Source of the DNA: Entamoeba invadens IP1
Lineage: Eukaryota; Evosea; Mastigamoebida; Endamoebidae
NCBI RefSeq assembly: GCF_000330505.1
Contig: NW_004191832.1
Coordinates: forward strand, 465,202-529,201
Direction: 5' to 3'
Length of the DNA stretch: 64,000 nt
The notes below the pieces were generated by a model that was not told the origin of the DNA, ran no database searches, and saw only the letters and a list, made by a program, of their open reading frames with translations. The number at the start of each line of letters is the position of its first letter. Position 1 is the first letter of the stretch. Of the stretch, positions 20,956-34,231 are shown piece after piece. The translations under genes were made by a program, and so were the position numbers.

Positions 20956-23900
20956 CATTTTTTTTCATCGTTTTCGTCATCAAAATTCTCTGAACAATTA
21001 CCATTCTTTAGTTTAAAAGAATCCAAACACTCAACATATATCGATTGTAAAATCAATGAGTATTTACAGTCAGCTATTTGAGTAGTAGTAATCGGAATAC
21101 AAAAATCGTATTTTCCTTCATCGTTAAGCGAGTCAATCAAGCAAAACCCCTCGTCACACAAAACAAAACATCAGCTTTGACACAACCAACTTCACTTTGT
21201 TCAACACATAATCCATTTGTTTGTATCACATAATTTTTGTTACACTTCTTGCACTTTCCACCTACACAATAGTTACAAATTGAAACAGAACACACAGAGC
21301 ATTGTCCATATTTAAGTTCCATGTTATTACCAACACACTTCGAACAATAATCTTTGCCGTATTTTAAACAATTGTTATCACTTATACAATTCATTGTTTT
21401 GAAATAATAAACTTTGTTTTCTGCACACTACACAACTGTTGTGTTTGAATTGTAATTTATCAAATATAAGAGTTGTTTTTACATGTCAAACATTGATTGT
21501 TTTCATTCAAATAATTGCCATTATCACATCTATAAACCACACCATTTCTCAATGATAACATTTTAATAGCATCTTGACAAATATTATTGTTAAAAACATT
21601 ATTATCTTCACATTGAATACATTCCATTGGGTTTTGTAGTTTCTCTGATACTTACATTTTGATAGAGTGCTTTGGCAGTCTGAGCCAACTTATATTTGAT
21701 ACGAACAGTCACAAGATACTTTTGAAAATGTTGATTTATCCACACAGTTATTTGCTAACACACACTTGTAGTTGGATAAATAATACTCGTCTGAACTACT
21801 TAAACACCTTTCTTGACTCACAGCAGTTGGACAGCCATTTCCATTACTTTCACACTTCTTTGTTGTTGTGTTGTAACTTTTGTTTGCTGTACAGTAATCA
21901 CACGCATTTAAATCAGAATTGATCTGGAATGGTGAATAATATGTAGTACACCTGGGATTTCCAACAGTTTTGGTTGAACAAGCTTGAAAACTTGGAATGT
22001 TAATATAACACTTTTCAAGTGATGTTTCGGTGTTTTTATAAGTTCCAGAAGCACAACTCAAACATGTTTGATTTGACAAATAATAAGGGTCTTGACATGT
22101 ATAACAAATGTTTTCTTTTGAATCACACGTAAAACAATTTGTGATGGTTGTGTCACATCTAACACAGACCCTACTAGCATTTGGATAGAATCCAGTCTCA
22201 CACTCAACACATTTTCTGTTGTAATCAGACGAACAATTTTTGCAATTTTGATCAAACGATTTGTAAGCAACACACACACGACTTTTTGTTGCTTCAAACA
22301 CGTAATTGTTGATGCACCCAGTGCACTTGCCAGTTTTTTGATCGCAGTTACCATTGCATGTTGTATCACATTAGACACATTTGTATGTCGAGTCACTTGG
22401 ATACATCCCACTTGTTCGACACACAACACACTTTCTCTGATATGTGGAGTCACACGTCAGACAATTTGAATCAAATGTTGAACATGATTCACACACTAAA
22501 CTGTTTGTAGTTGAAAAGACGTAATTCGATGAACAACCAGTACACACACCTGTTGTACCACTGCATGAACCTCCACATGTGGGGTCACAATTACTACATT
22601 TGTTGTTTTCTGATGGTTTGGGGTATTTTCCACTTAAACACAATTTACATTTATTGTATAATCAACTGCACATTTGAACAATATGAATCAAATTCAGAGC
22701 ATTTGACACACATTTTTTGATATTGGAGAAGTTACTGTGTAATTTAACAAACACTGTGAACAAAATCCATTTGTTGAGTCACATGTATTTGGTTTACAAG
22801 TCGAATCACATGCAACACAAATACCATTCAGTAAATAAAACCCACTGTTTTCCCGACAATTAACACATTTTCTTTCTCCATTCAAAGCACATTCGGCACA
22901 GTTTAGATCAAAAAAACACTCAACACATTTGTTACTTTTTGGTTCATAAAAAACTTTACCAGAAACGCAATTTGTGCATATTCCATTTGTTGTGTCGCAA
23001 CTACCACTACACTAAAAATCGAATGGTTTACACTTTCCAGTGGATGTATTGGGGTACATATTTGTTTTGCATTTTGTGCAATTTCTTGAACTTCTCATAG
23101 TTTATGTCAAATGAGTTGCAACTCAAACACTGTTTTGTTTTTGGTTCATTAAACACATAATTATCAATACATTGCAAACAAATACCACTTGAGTTATATG
23201 TTAAACACGTTGAATCACACAATAAAGAAACTTTATCCACCAAATACGAAATCCCACTTAAACAACTCATACATTTTCTCTCTGTTGTTGAGCAGCTAAG
23301 ACAATGTGGGTCAAAATCATAACAACTCTGACACTGTTTTGGATTTGATGGGTTGATTGTGTAATAATCATTGATACAAGTGATACAATTTCCCATTGTA
23401 TTTTAACAATCATATTCACGAGTGGAATGACAACAAATACAAGAAAACGGCGATGATAGATGTGGATAAAAGCCAATTTTACACATTGTACATTTTCTGG
23501 TTGTTTGTGAACAAGTTAAACAATCTGGATCATAGAACCGACACAACTGACATCGAACACTGTCCACTGTTTGTTTAGTGTAGACCACTGCACACTTCTT
23601 GCATATTCCAGTCTTTTTGTTGCATCCGTTATACTCACAAGAAGAATCACACTGAGAACAAGTGCCATTTGAGTTCAAGTAATAATTGTCTATACATTGT
23701 GTGCATATTCTAAATTGATTAAAGTCACATGAATTACAATTGGGGTCAAAAGAAGAACAAGCCTGACATGATCCATTGTAGATCGAATATGGTACATAAT
23801 TCTCAATACACCCGTTACATGTTCCATCATTGTTACAAGTTCATCATGTCCCGTCGCAAGGTAAGCACAACCCATTTGAATTGACATATGAAATTTCAGA

Positions 23901-25740
23901 TGTACAAGTTGTACACTTTTGTTCAGTTTGGCTGCAAGTAACACAATTTGCGATTTCACTGCATTGGCTACATTTAAGGTTCTTTGGGAAGTATCCTGGT
24001 TTACAATTCGTGCATCCCAAAGTCGTGTGACACCCAAATGTCTCACAATTTGCATCACAAGTGAGACAAGTCGAATTTGAAAGGTAAGTCCATGGTTCAC
24101 AAGACAAACACTTCGAAGGAGAACCCCAGCACGTGAAACAAATCGAGTCACAAGGTTTACAAATCCCAATATCAGAATAATATCCGTCATTACACAAATC
24201 ACATTTTGTCGTATTTGATTTGCAATGCCCAGGCTTAAAATTAACACAAGCAAGACACTGGTTCTTCCACAAATACCTCGATCCCGATTGACAAGACAGA
24301 CAAATTGTTGAATTGTCTTTGCAAATTTGACAATTTGAAGAACATTGGAGGCATGTATAAAATGAAATATAATACCCATCAACACAATAATAACACTGAT
24401 CTGTTGTGGGTCCAAAGCACTGTATGCATATACTAGCACATTTTAAACAATCATTTTTATCCAAATAATATCCAACAATACATTCATAACATTCTCCGTT
24501 ATAATTTCCATATGTGCAAGGTTTGTTTTCAGTTTTAGTACATTCATAATTATTTGACACATAATATCCACTTTTACATTCATAACAATAATGTACATTA
24601 TTAAAACAGTCCACACAATGTGTCTGGCATGGCAGACACGTGTGATTATAATTCCCATGATTATTATCGAGATAATATTTATCATCACACCCAGTACAAC
24701 TGTTTTTTTTCAGGACCATCACAACTACCACACTCAGAATGACATTGATAACATATATTGTCTGATAAATAATAATTCCATTCACAAGTCAAACATTTAA
24801 AACCTTTACAAGAGCCACAATTTAATGGACATTAAATACAAGACCCATTAATTAAATAAAAAAATGGACTAGAATCGCAATTATTTGTGAAATTACCACT
24901 GCAACTACTACAATTTGTATTACAAAAAATACAATATCCATTTATTAAATAAAAACCAGTCTTACAAGTCAAACAATGGTATTCAGCAGTTCCATAACAA
25001 GATTACAATTTGAACTGCAATGAAGACAATACCCCCTCGAGTAATAACAATTTAATTTACACGTTTGGCAATTTCCAAATCTACTTGAATAACATATTGC
25101 GAATAAATAATAAATAATAATAATAATTAGAATAAATAACATTGCGAATAAATAAATAATCACACTTCAAAAAATACCCATTTTTAAAAAATAAATAAGT
25201 GTTAAACATCAAACAATTATTGGAATTTAATACACAACAAGCATTACAGGATGGGTCGCATTGAATACATTTGCCGGAAATTAAAACATATTTATCATAA
25301 CAATGAAGACAATCGTTAAAAGTTAAACCGTTACAATATAAAAACAATGAATCACATTTTACACAACATCAATTTAAAACATCAAATAAAAATAAACATT
25401 ATTTAGAATAATTTTGTCAAAAACCATTGCAACTGATACATGATAAATCACATTTCAAATAATATAAATTCTATAAATCAAAATATATATACACATTGTA
25501 AACAATAAATTGGCCCTGTAAAATTGCAAGATTCTGAAAATTAATCATATATAAAACAATATTGATTTAGACATTTGAATATAAAAAAAGATCAACAATT
25601 GCCAGGCTAATAACAATATATGTGTTACATAATTTATCACATTTGATAAAATATCTATTCCTTAACAAATAAACACTGTGCATTTCATTCCAATTGATGT
25701 ATTTGATAGCATCAAGTGTTCATTCCTCATTATGATATTT
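18929..25740 (-). pseudogene. Giant TMK gene with a broken CXXC ectodomain
   Basis: CXXC repeats continue on the minus strand from about 25740 down to the kinase, enough for an ectodomain of over 1500 residues. The longest clean blocks are 23844-24785 (313 codons), 21690-22301 and 23028-23396. They are separated by single in-frame stops (22371-22373 TAA; a TGA near 22660; a TAG near 21435) and frameshifts (about 21160 and 20955 at homopolymers, 22715, 23400 and others). The N-terminal 700 bp are the most decayed. Either it is a pseudogene with a still-intact kinase, or two or more receptor genes have fused and decayed; base-call errors could explain the homopolymer shifts but not the stops. 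Confidence 0.7.
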
Positions 25741-25744
25741 AATA

Positions 25745-26570
25745 ATTTGGATTGTTATATTTTTACAACAAATTTTTTCATTTTAGTTTTTTTTCCAATT
25801 CGTTTTTCAATTTATTATTAATATAATTTCAATATTTATTTTTTATCAATTTTAAATGTTATCTCCTTAAAAATTTTAATTTTGTTGTATTTATTTTGAG
25901 TGTGATTAAGGAAATAATTAATTAGTTAATTTTTTAAAAAATATAAAAATTATTAAAATGATATAAATTTAATAAAGATACATTTTTTCATAATAACAAC
26001 ATCAATTATATCTTTTAAAAAAATTTTATAAAAAATTATTTTTTAACAATTATTTCATAATTTTCAACATATGTTTACATAAACTTTTGTTTGGAATAAA
26101 TCAAATTTTATTTTAATTTTAATTTTATTTCAATTTAATTAATAATTAATTAAATGAAATTTTATTAATGAATCACAGTAAGTTGTGTGTTATTTTTTAT
26201 AAAATCAAACAAAATAATGATAAAATGTTAATTAAATTTTATATACTTTTAATTTTTAGATGATATTATTTGTCGACTTTATTTATTTATATTTTTTAAT
26301 CTCTATTTATTCATTATTTTTGTATTACTTCCGATTTGCTTTTTTCCATTTTTTCCTCCTTTTCTGGTCTTTTTCCTAAAATCACAAACCCTTCAATTTT
26401 GGAAAAAAAAACTTTTTATCGTACGTTTTTCCTATTTAAAAGTTTTAAACAAAGTAATTACAAAGGAAAAAATATGGTGATAACTCATTTAAAATAATTG
26501 TATTAATTAATATAGGGGGTCTTTTTATTTTTTGGTTTTAATAATTTCGGAGCCATATATATAGGTGTAC
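25745..26570. other. Very A+T-rich stretch
   Basis: Homopolymer runs of A and T and no open frame of note; nothing recognised. Confidence 0.5.
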
Positions 26571-26574
26571 CAAT

Positions 26575-26990
26575 TTTTGGTAAAAGTAATGTAAGTCATT
26601 AGTAAATTGATATTTCCAGTCCTGTTAAAATCAGTATTGCAATTACTTTGTTGTTGAGATCAAGTGAAAACACGAGCAAATTGTCTGGTTTGACATCTTT
26701 GTGTACAATACAATTGGTGTGTATTTAGAGTAACTTATTTTCCACGTATTTTATAAACTTCATTTTGACTTCTTTTTGTATTGTTGATTGTGCTTATTTT
26801 GTGACCATAAAATTTTTATTTGCAATAAAATAAGAGCCTTTAAAGTGGACTCTTTTAAGACTACAAACTCCTTCTAAACTTGTCGAACATCGAGACTTTT
26901 TTCAAACTCATTACTTGTTATTTTTATCTTTTCCAATCTCTTTCATATTTTTAATAACAACTTCTCAACCTCTGAACTGAGTGTTTTTGG
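26575..26990 (-). pseudogene. TMK-family kinase relic
   Basis: Minus-strand fragments resemble the catalytic loop of the nearby TMK (a KDVKPDNLLVFSLDLNNK-like stretch at about 26640-26710, where the intact gene has RDIKPDNFLVLSLEINEK), preceded by pieces of the N-lobe (26880-26990). No continuous frame. A third kinase copy in this window, in the same orientation as the intact one. Confidence 0.55.
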
Positions 26991-27102
26991 ATAATTATTT
27001 GATAATATAATAATAAATAACATTGAACGAACCAATAAATATATTTAGATAACTAGCTAATTAATTATTTCAATATATCAGAGTTCATTTGCAATATAAA
27101 TA

Positions 27103-27953
27103 CAGTAAAACCCCTCATTAGTGGTTTTTTCAAAAATTTTTTTTGTTTTTTACAAACATTATTATTAATTTTTTATATAAGAAACTTGATATAAACCATA
27201 TGTAAACACAATTTAGACATAGTCGTGTGATTAAGGAATAACAATGGCACTGAAAAAAACATTACAAAATTATATTATGTGGTTATTATTGTATTATTAT
27301 ATCGGTTTTAAACACGAGAATACATGATTCAAAAAACAAATATTGAAGATATTGTGAAGTTTGCATGTTGAATTATAATAATATCTTCTGAGTCAAATTA
27401 AAATGTTTCAGTTTAAACAATTCAACACGTTCGTCACTATTCCAATAAATTTTATATGAAAACTTTCCACCCACGTCAAGCAATTAATATAAACCATTGA
27501 CTATCAGAGGTGAGGAAGTTCAATTTATGATTGAAGCAGAAGAAATTTTAAAAAAATAAAAAAAGAATTACACAACTATAAAAAATTATTCATGTTGCAG
27601 AAAATGAAATCTTTTACTTAAAAAAGACTTGGTAATCTGCGGGACAGTGTTGAATAAATACTTATAAAATCAAATTGGTAACTGAATGGTAGGTTTTATA
27701 AAGTTATTAAAATAGTCATTGTTTAAAACTGTCAATAAAAATTTTTAAAAGAGTTTTTATTAATTCATTTTTAATTAATAAAATGATATTACACAATTCA
27801 TAAATATGCCTTTGGCAATTAAACCCGTTATTTTAAACAATTTTTATTTAAAAACTAAACCCCTTAATAATGGAAAACTTATTTTATTGGTCAATAAATG
27901 CCAATATTGAGGGTGGTCTTATTGAGGGAACCCAATATTGAGACATTTCACTG
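27103..27953. mobile_element. TA-flanked non-autonomous mariner-like element
   Basis: Left end CAGTAAAACCCCTCATTAGT, right end read inward CAGTGAAATGTCTCAATATT, each next to a TA (27101-27102 and 27954-27955). The shared CAGTRAAA start, the TA target and the repeated GAGGG/CCCTC theme inside the ends fit Tc1/mariner. The 851-bp interior has no transposase frame. Confidence 0.65.
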
Positions 27954-28082
27954 TAAATAAATTTGTAATAGAACCATTAATAAATTGGATTACAAATCAA
28001 TTTTTAAATATCAATAATAAAATTGACATTGAAATTATTGTCAATTTTATTTTTATTTTTTAAAATTAATTTCTAACTTTAT

Positions 28083-28248
28083 TAGTAAAAGCTCTAGAGA
28101 GTAAAAAATGTATTAATGATTGTTCTTTCAAGAGTGGTCATTTTCATCCAATCAAACATTAATTGCCGCTCTATATAGAACTCCTTTTAAGTTTAAATTT
28201 AAAAAATTCCCAGTCTTCACAAATACTATTTTAAGTAGTTTTTACTGT
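28083..28248 (-). repeat. Solo terminal sequence of a mariner-like family, copy A
   Basis: Read on the minus strand it starts CAGTAAAAACTACTTAAAAT and includes GGAGTTCT, AATTAATG, GATTGGATGAAAATGACC and CTTGAAAGAAC. The same series of blocks occurs at 59705-59883 in the same order. Only one end of the element is visible at each site. Confidence 0.5.
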
Positions 28249-28281
28249 AAAACACATTTAAAATAATAACAAACAAAATAA

Positions 28282-28857
28282 TTATTTTTTGAATGTTTTA
28301 TAAGTACGAAGATACTCATAACTTAACTGAATGGCTTTTTTAATAACCACATTAACATTACTATTATTAAAAGAAGAACATTCGATGTATCCGTTTGCTC
28401 CTATATCTTTAGCCATTTGAAGACATTTTTCAGTTGTTATTTTTTGATATATATATCTAAAATAACAACTTTCAATTTTTTCATTTGATTCTATCAAATC
28501 ACTTTTAAGACCAACAAGCAATATTGGAATGTCTTGGTCAAAGTGTCTGATTTCTGGCAACCAAGTTGTTTTGAGACTATTAAAAGAGTTCAAATTAACA
28601 AGTGAGAAACATAGAACAAAACATGTCGTATTTGGATAGCTCAACGGTCTCAAACGAGGGTAATCCTCTCCTCCGCCGGTATCCCACAATTCCATATTAA
28701 ATTTAATGTCTTTGTAAGTCACATTCATTGTACAGCATTCCATTACAGTGGGTACATATTCACAAGGAAATTCACCAGTTGTGTACTTAATAAGAAGACT
28801 TGTTTTACCAACAGCACCATTACCATTGAAAAGCAACTTTATTTTTCGGTTTATCAT
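28282..28857 (-). CDS. Atypical Rho/Rac-family small GTPase
   Basis: A 191-residue protein with P-loop GNGAVGKT (12-19), effector region YVPT (T37), WDTGGGEDYPRLRPLSYP (58-75), VGLKSDL as the base-recognition loop and ECSS near the end. The block EDYxRLRPLSYP and the WLPEIRHF stretch place it in the Rho/Rac group, which controls actin and cell shape. Two changes stand out. The usual DTAGQE is DTGGGE, so the catalytic glutamine (Q61 in Rac) is Gly, which in other Rho proteins blocks GTP hydrolysis. The C terminus, YKTFKK, has no CAAX cysteine for prenylation. The frame is clean from ATG to stop and TAATT overlaps the stop, the usual Entamoeba poly(A) context, so it is probably expressed. Confidence 0.85.
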   Translation of the reverse strand: MINRKIKLLFNGNGAVGKTSLLIKYTTGEFPCEYVPTVMECCTMNVTYKDIKFNMELWDTGGGEDYPRLRPLSYPNTTCFVLCFSLVNLNSFNSLKTTWLPEIRHFDQDIPILLVGLKSDLIESNEKIESCYFRYIYQKITTEKCLQMAKDIGANGYIECSSFNNSNVNVVIKKAIQLSYEYLRTYKTFKK

Positions 28858-28989
28858 ATTTGAATTATATAGTTTTAAAAAACTATTTGAATTGGGTATT
28901 CCCGTTTTAATAATACGAAAATGGAATTGAGTTTGTTGTAAAATTCTGTCTAAGCCATTATTTTTCGTTATTTTTATAAAGTTCAGACA

Positions 28990-29910
28990 TTTAAATATTA
29001 AATAAATTTACTTATTAAAAAACTTTTATTTCTAATAAAACAGAAACAACAAATTTCTATATTTGTACAAATTTTTGTCATTTTCAAATTATTTAATCGG
29101 TCTAACAATGTTATCTACTCGGAAATGTTATATAGTACATTTTGGATCAAACCAAGAAAATAAATGCGGGAAACCATTTTAAAAAATCATACCATAGTTT
29201 CGATTTTTTTCACATTTTTGTGTGTTTATACTTAATTTCCAATTTTTACAAAAACACCATTAAATTTCGATCAGATAACTTTTCTGAACAGATTATGTTA
29301 TTAGACTAACTAAAGATAATAAATGGGAAACTTTTTTATATTTTTGTCTATAATCAGAAGATTTAACATTTTTGTAATAAATAATAAACAATCAAAAATC
29401 ATTTTTTTATTGTTATCATTATTGACAAAAATTTAAAACCTGTTAAAAAGCGGTATTGGGTTGTCGGCGAGTTAATATTTTTAAAATGTTGTCTTAAATT
29501 AAACTTAAAATTACATTATTATTTAAAAGTCGATATTAGAAAATTTGGATTTTTAAAATTTCAAAGTCAAATAATGTAAAGTGAATATAATTATAATTGA
29601 TTTTACGATATATATATTACATTATTTATTTAATAATATTATTTATACCTAATTGTGTTTTTATAATTTAATTGAAAACTTATTTAAATAAACAATAACA
29701 ACCTTTGTTCAGCGAAAAATTAATATATTTAAACAATTATGCTATACTAAACATTGATGATAAAGTTTTATATATTTAATTATCAATAATGATTAATTGT
29801 TTTTTAAAGTGTTATAAATCATGATAATTTGGTATTAAAATTACCAAAATAATATATTTAAAACATAAAAATTATATACAATTCATTACATTTTTGTTAT
29901 AATAACATTA
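28990..29910. other. A+T-rich intergenic stretch
   Basis: No open frame with family character, no repeat ends and no RNA gene recognised. Confidence 0.5.
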
Positions 29911-29928
29911 AAATAGAAAACCCATTTT

Positions 29929-31615
29929 TTAAAACAAAAGTGCAAGAACAATGGTCAATATCATAATAACCATCTTCATTGCTCCATTGCACTTTCCTGA
30001 AGTTTAATTTAGCGTATACCCATCTTTGCATTTACTACATGAATCTTTTCCATTGCAAATTATGCATCCACTGATATGTCTATCACAAGGCACACAAGCT
30101 CCCCATGATGTCGTGTAATACCCTTCTTTACACACACATTCGCCTCCCTTAGCTTCAAAATACTCTGCATTACACACAAAGCATTTTTTGTACTTCACGA
30201 AAAACAAAATTCATTCAATTTGTCTTTGCATGGATCGCAAGTCTGAGTTTTTGTGTCATAGACATATCCTTCAATGCACACACATGTTCCATCAACAAGA
30301 GTTCCTTCAAAGTTATTTTCAAGGGCGCATTTAACGCACTTCGTTTGATCTTCACATACTTTGCAATTCTTCGAACACATCAAACAGCTTTCTCCACCCA
30401 AATAATACCCATCATTGATCCTTCGCACATTTTCCCTGTAACCGGCTTTCGGTTAACATCAATGCACTTTTCACATTTTTCATCTTTTAAATAAGTTCCT
30501 GTTGGACATACACACTTTCCTTCTGATGTGTATTTTGCTCCAGTTGCGCAGAGCGTGCAATGTTTACCATTGGCACTCTCAATACATACTTCAAGAAAAG
30601 TCATCTTTTCACGATCGGTCACAATTGACGCATTCTTTTGATACTATCTATTTTTACACATACAGTTTTTGGTCACATCTCTGTTGCTTTTGGCACATTC
30701 ATAATTGGTTTTACCAGTAGTTTGTGTTTTGTACATGTAACTTTTTCTTAATATTGGATTACATTTAATTCCAGGATTGGTAGTCTCGTTATATCCAGGT
30801 ACCAACTCTTCAAAAAACGAGTTGACTCCTTTGTACTTACAGAACTTATAAGTTGTGTCATAAGTATCAACAATTGCTATAATATTGTCAATTGGAGTTA
30901 ATATGCATTTTCCATTTAATAAAACACCATTAGAATTGCCATTGTTAAAAGCGCATTTGTAACAAGTCACACCATCATCGGCACATTGAGCACAATTTTC
31001 ATCATCACATGGTTCTGCTTTAGTTGACTTCCAGTTATCATACAAAGAACTTCCAGGCATTGGTGTATTTGCAGTCAAACATTCCATAAAATGTCCTTTG
31101 CATTTTTTGCATGAATAAATTTTTGTTTCAATATTATAATCAAGATAATACCCAGTCTTGCACATTGGTTTTTCAGAAGAGGTATCTAATCCATCATTTG
31201 CAAATAGATTGCATTCTCCATTAAGTGTATAAAAGCCATCCTCACAGATACCACATTTTCCATCTGATTTGAATTCAACACAATAATTGGAAATTCAATT
31301 TCCTCTATCAACTTTACATCTTTTATTACATTGAGTACACTTGGTGGTATCATAATATTCAAACAAACTGTCGTACTGTTTACCTTTTTCTCCACTAAGT
31401 TCGCACATCGTACAAATTCCTTTATTATTGATAAAATATCCTTCTCTACAAGATGTGCAAATAACATCACTGGACGTTTCTTTGAGTATATTACAGTTTT
31501 CATCGGTCTTTTGCAGGCTTTATATGATAGAATATAACCAACATCACACTTTAAGCAGTTTTCCCCATTCTGTCGAATACATCCTCTGATTACTTTTTGT
31601 TCGGATTGGCAGTAT
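29929..31615 (-). pseudogene. Igl-like CXXC surface protein, 3' part, broken
   Basis: Minus-strand CXXC protein with VCKEGYYT, CVCPTGTYL and KCNKRC modules and a long Cys-poor loop (TAEPCDDENCAQC...ELVPGYNETTNPG), ending in a hydrophobic tail MVIMILTIVLALLF directly before the stop at 29929, as expected for a GPI-anchor signal. This plan resembles the intermediate subunit (Igl) of the Entamoeba Gal/GalNAc lectin. Most of it is one frame interrupted by single stops (TAA after GYTLN near 30005, TAG near 30647, TGA near 31290), with frameshifts near 30200 and 30428. The upstream end stops abruptly at about 31615, where the hAT element begins, so the insertion may have truncated it. Confidence 0.65.
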
Positions 31616-31618
31616 AAA

Positions 31619-34231
31619 TGTCGAAACAGTTTTCAAAACTGAGAAATTTTTAAATTTTTGTGAAATATTTCTTGTTTTCAAAATTGTGTTTTGACTTAGT
31701 TTATTTCCTAAACAAATTATTTTATTATGTTTTGAAACACAAATAAAAAAGTTTGTGAAAAAATTTCAGTTTTTGAAATTGTTTTAAAAATAAACAATAC
31801 CTGTTGGGTTTTCAAACACCGTGTTTTGAAACTACTTGTTTTCAAAACAACTTTTTCTCAAACATTATTTTTTAATTGTGTTGTAAAATGACATTTACAA
31901 ACAATGATAAAAACCAATGTTAATAATTTATTTATTTATTTCTATTAATCCTTATATACATATTGAAACCAGAATCTTAACAAATCATTTTTAAAGTATT
32001 TATTTGTTTTCAAAAACAATTATAACATACAAAATATTCAAATGTTAATGTATATAAATTGAATAATTAAACAATATTAATCATGGAAGAAATAATAGAT
32101 GATAAAGCTCAAGTTATTGGACCATTTTGGTCAAACTGTTCATTGGTTGAAGTTGAAATACAAATGGTTGACAATAAACCAGTTGAAAATATCATCAAAA
32201 AATACAAATATTAAGAAATATTTCAAAAATGCAACACAAAAAAATAAAAATAAACGTGTAAAAAGAAAGTAAAACAAAAACTTTTTAAGACCCCATGGTA
32301 TACTCAAATATCAATGTCAAGTTGGTAATTGTCGCTGTTCTTTTGCTTGTACTAACAAACTAGTAACTACAAATATGCGAAATCATTTAATTCACAATCA
32401 TCATATTAATATGGACACACAGACATCCGAAAGAAGTTTATATAATAGAGGTTATCGTGACTGGAATATTACACATAAAAATTTGGACTCACTTTTAACC
32501 CATTTGTGTATTTATCCAGGAATACCCATTTCTATTGTCGAAATGGAACCATTCAAATTGATAATGAAAATGGTTGATCAAGAATATGTTGTCCCCAGTC
32601 GACAAAGTGTTACAACAAGAATTGAAGAAATATATGAAAAACACAAAGAAGAAACCAAAGACGAAATACATGAAATTAAAAATGGAATATGTGCTACAGT
32701 CGATGGTTGGACATCAAAAACTCAATTGAGTTTTTACAGTTTCACAATTCACTTTTATAAAAATGGAGAAATAACGTCTCGTGTTCTACAACTTACTTAA
32801 TTTTTACATGTACATACAACAACAAATATTTCCATCTTTCTTCTCAATTGCATTGAAAATTGGTCATTGGAAAAGTTTGGAGATTTTGTTGTTATCAGTG
32901 ATAATGCTAAAAATATTGTTGGTGCGGTGGAAGCTGCAGGACTAAAATCAATCGGTTGTTCATGCCACAAATTAAATCTTGCAATTAAAAAATCAACCAC
33001 AGATACATTGTCAATTAATAGTGTCCTCAAAAAAGCCAAGACAGTTGTGAAAAAGATCAAAAAAGTCTAACTCTTTTTTCTTCATTAAAGAACATTTTCG
33101 AAGAAGAACACAAGGAGTATAAAAAATTGATTACTGATATAGAAATTAGATGGTTTACAAAGATTGGAATGATAGAAAGTGTAATTTTGAGTAATGAAGA
33201 AATAAACCAGTTGTTTATAGAACGTTCAAAATTAATAAAAAAAAACAAAAAAGAAAAAGAATTGTTTATTGCAAATCACACTTTTTTGCAAAGTGATTTT
33301 GAAGTTATTGGTTTCGTTGGAAATGTAATGAATTCTATTAAAAAAACATATGATTTTTTATCATCCGAAAAAATACCAACATTGTTTTATTTGTACGTTG
33401 AAACTGAACAACTTAAAAATGATTTAGCTGATTTAATGGAATCCAATAAAAACACAAATGAAATTTTCGAAGAAACGAAACTTACTTTAACAAATGGAGA
33501 TAAAGAATACACCCAGATTACTGTTTGAATTATACCACAAAACAACTTAAAAATGTAAATTTCGATTACAAAAAAAAACATTTTAAATTTGATTTGACTA
33601 AAACGAAAATTGAATTTTTAGATGATGTAATTAAATCAATAAATTTTTATTTTTATGAAGGGGAGTACAATTTAAGAAAAGATCCAAAAGTGATGTTAGC
33701 AAATTACCTTAATCCTGTAGTATAATTGTCGGTATTTAACATTGAAGAGGTTGATGAAATAAGGATGTTAATCAAATCTTATATTGAAGAAAAAACAATT
33801 GTTTCTTAAACACAAGAATTGTAACAAATTGAAGCAACACCAAAATTGAGATATTCTGTAACTCTTCGAAATAAGAGAAATACAAATATTGATGTATTGT
33901 CACAAATGATGAGATATGAAAATGAACCTCTTGAAAATGACAATTTCAACGATTTTGCGACATATTGGAAAAACAAAGAATTATACTTGCCTGCTCTTTC
34001 AAAACTTGGAGTAAATCATGCATCTATTTTATGTGCAAGTATGCATTCGAAAGGTTGTTTTCTTTAGCTGGAAATTACACAACAACTAATAGGAATACAT
34101 TATTTCCTTTTCGTTTAGAAAAAATGTGTCTCGTTTATACTTATACAAGAAAAAAATCTGAAAGAATTGGTTGTGTATATCGTATAGCAAGACAATCTCC
34201 GTTACCTTTCCACTACTCTTTATCAGAATAG
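31619..34231 (+). mobile_element. Decayed hAT transposon
   Basis: The first ~250 bp hold many copies of TTTTGAAAAC-like words in both orientations (31622, 31676, 31727, 31830, 31845), probable subterminal binding sites. They precede a broken hAT transposase gene. No matching right end was found; the copy runs directly into an Hsp70 relic at about 34230, so it is probably truncated there. Confidence 0.6.
32083..34231 (+). pseudogene. hAT-family transposase, broken
   Basis: From ATG 32083, the reading passes through a BED-type zinc finger (GNCRCSFACTN...MRNHLIHNHH), the hAT core (ATVDGWTSKTQLSF, then VVISDNAKNIVGA and CSCHKLNLAI) and the C-terminal dimerisation block (ATYWKNKELYLPALSK and ERLFSLAGN). 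The core from 32375 to 33070 is one frame broken only by a TAA at 32798. Frameshifts lie near 32215-32290, 33070-33127, 33530, and between YLPALSK and ERLFSL near 34030. The signature residues of a hAT DDE nuclease seem present but could not be placed exactly. Confidence 0.75.

Noticed and set aside
19532..24800. Many plus-strand frames of 60-90 codons rich in His, Phe and Cys
   Set aside because: They are antisense shadows of the CXXC ectodomain and kinase gene.
21400..25700. Reading the CXXC ectodomain as bacterial or Giardia VSP contamination
   Set aside because: It continues into a typical Entamoeba TMK membrane and kinase region on the same strand and has the same composition.
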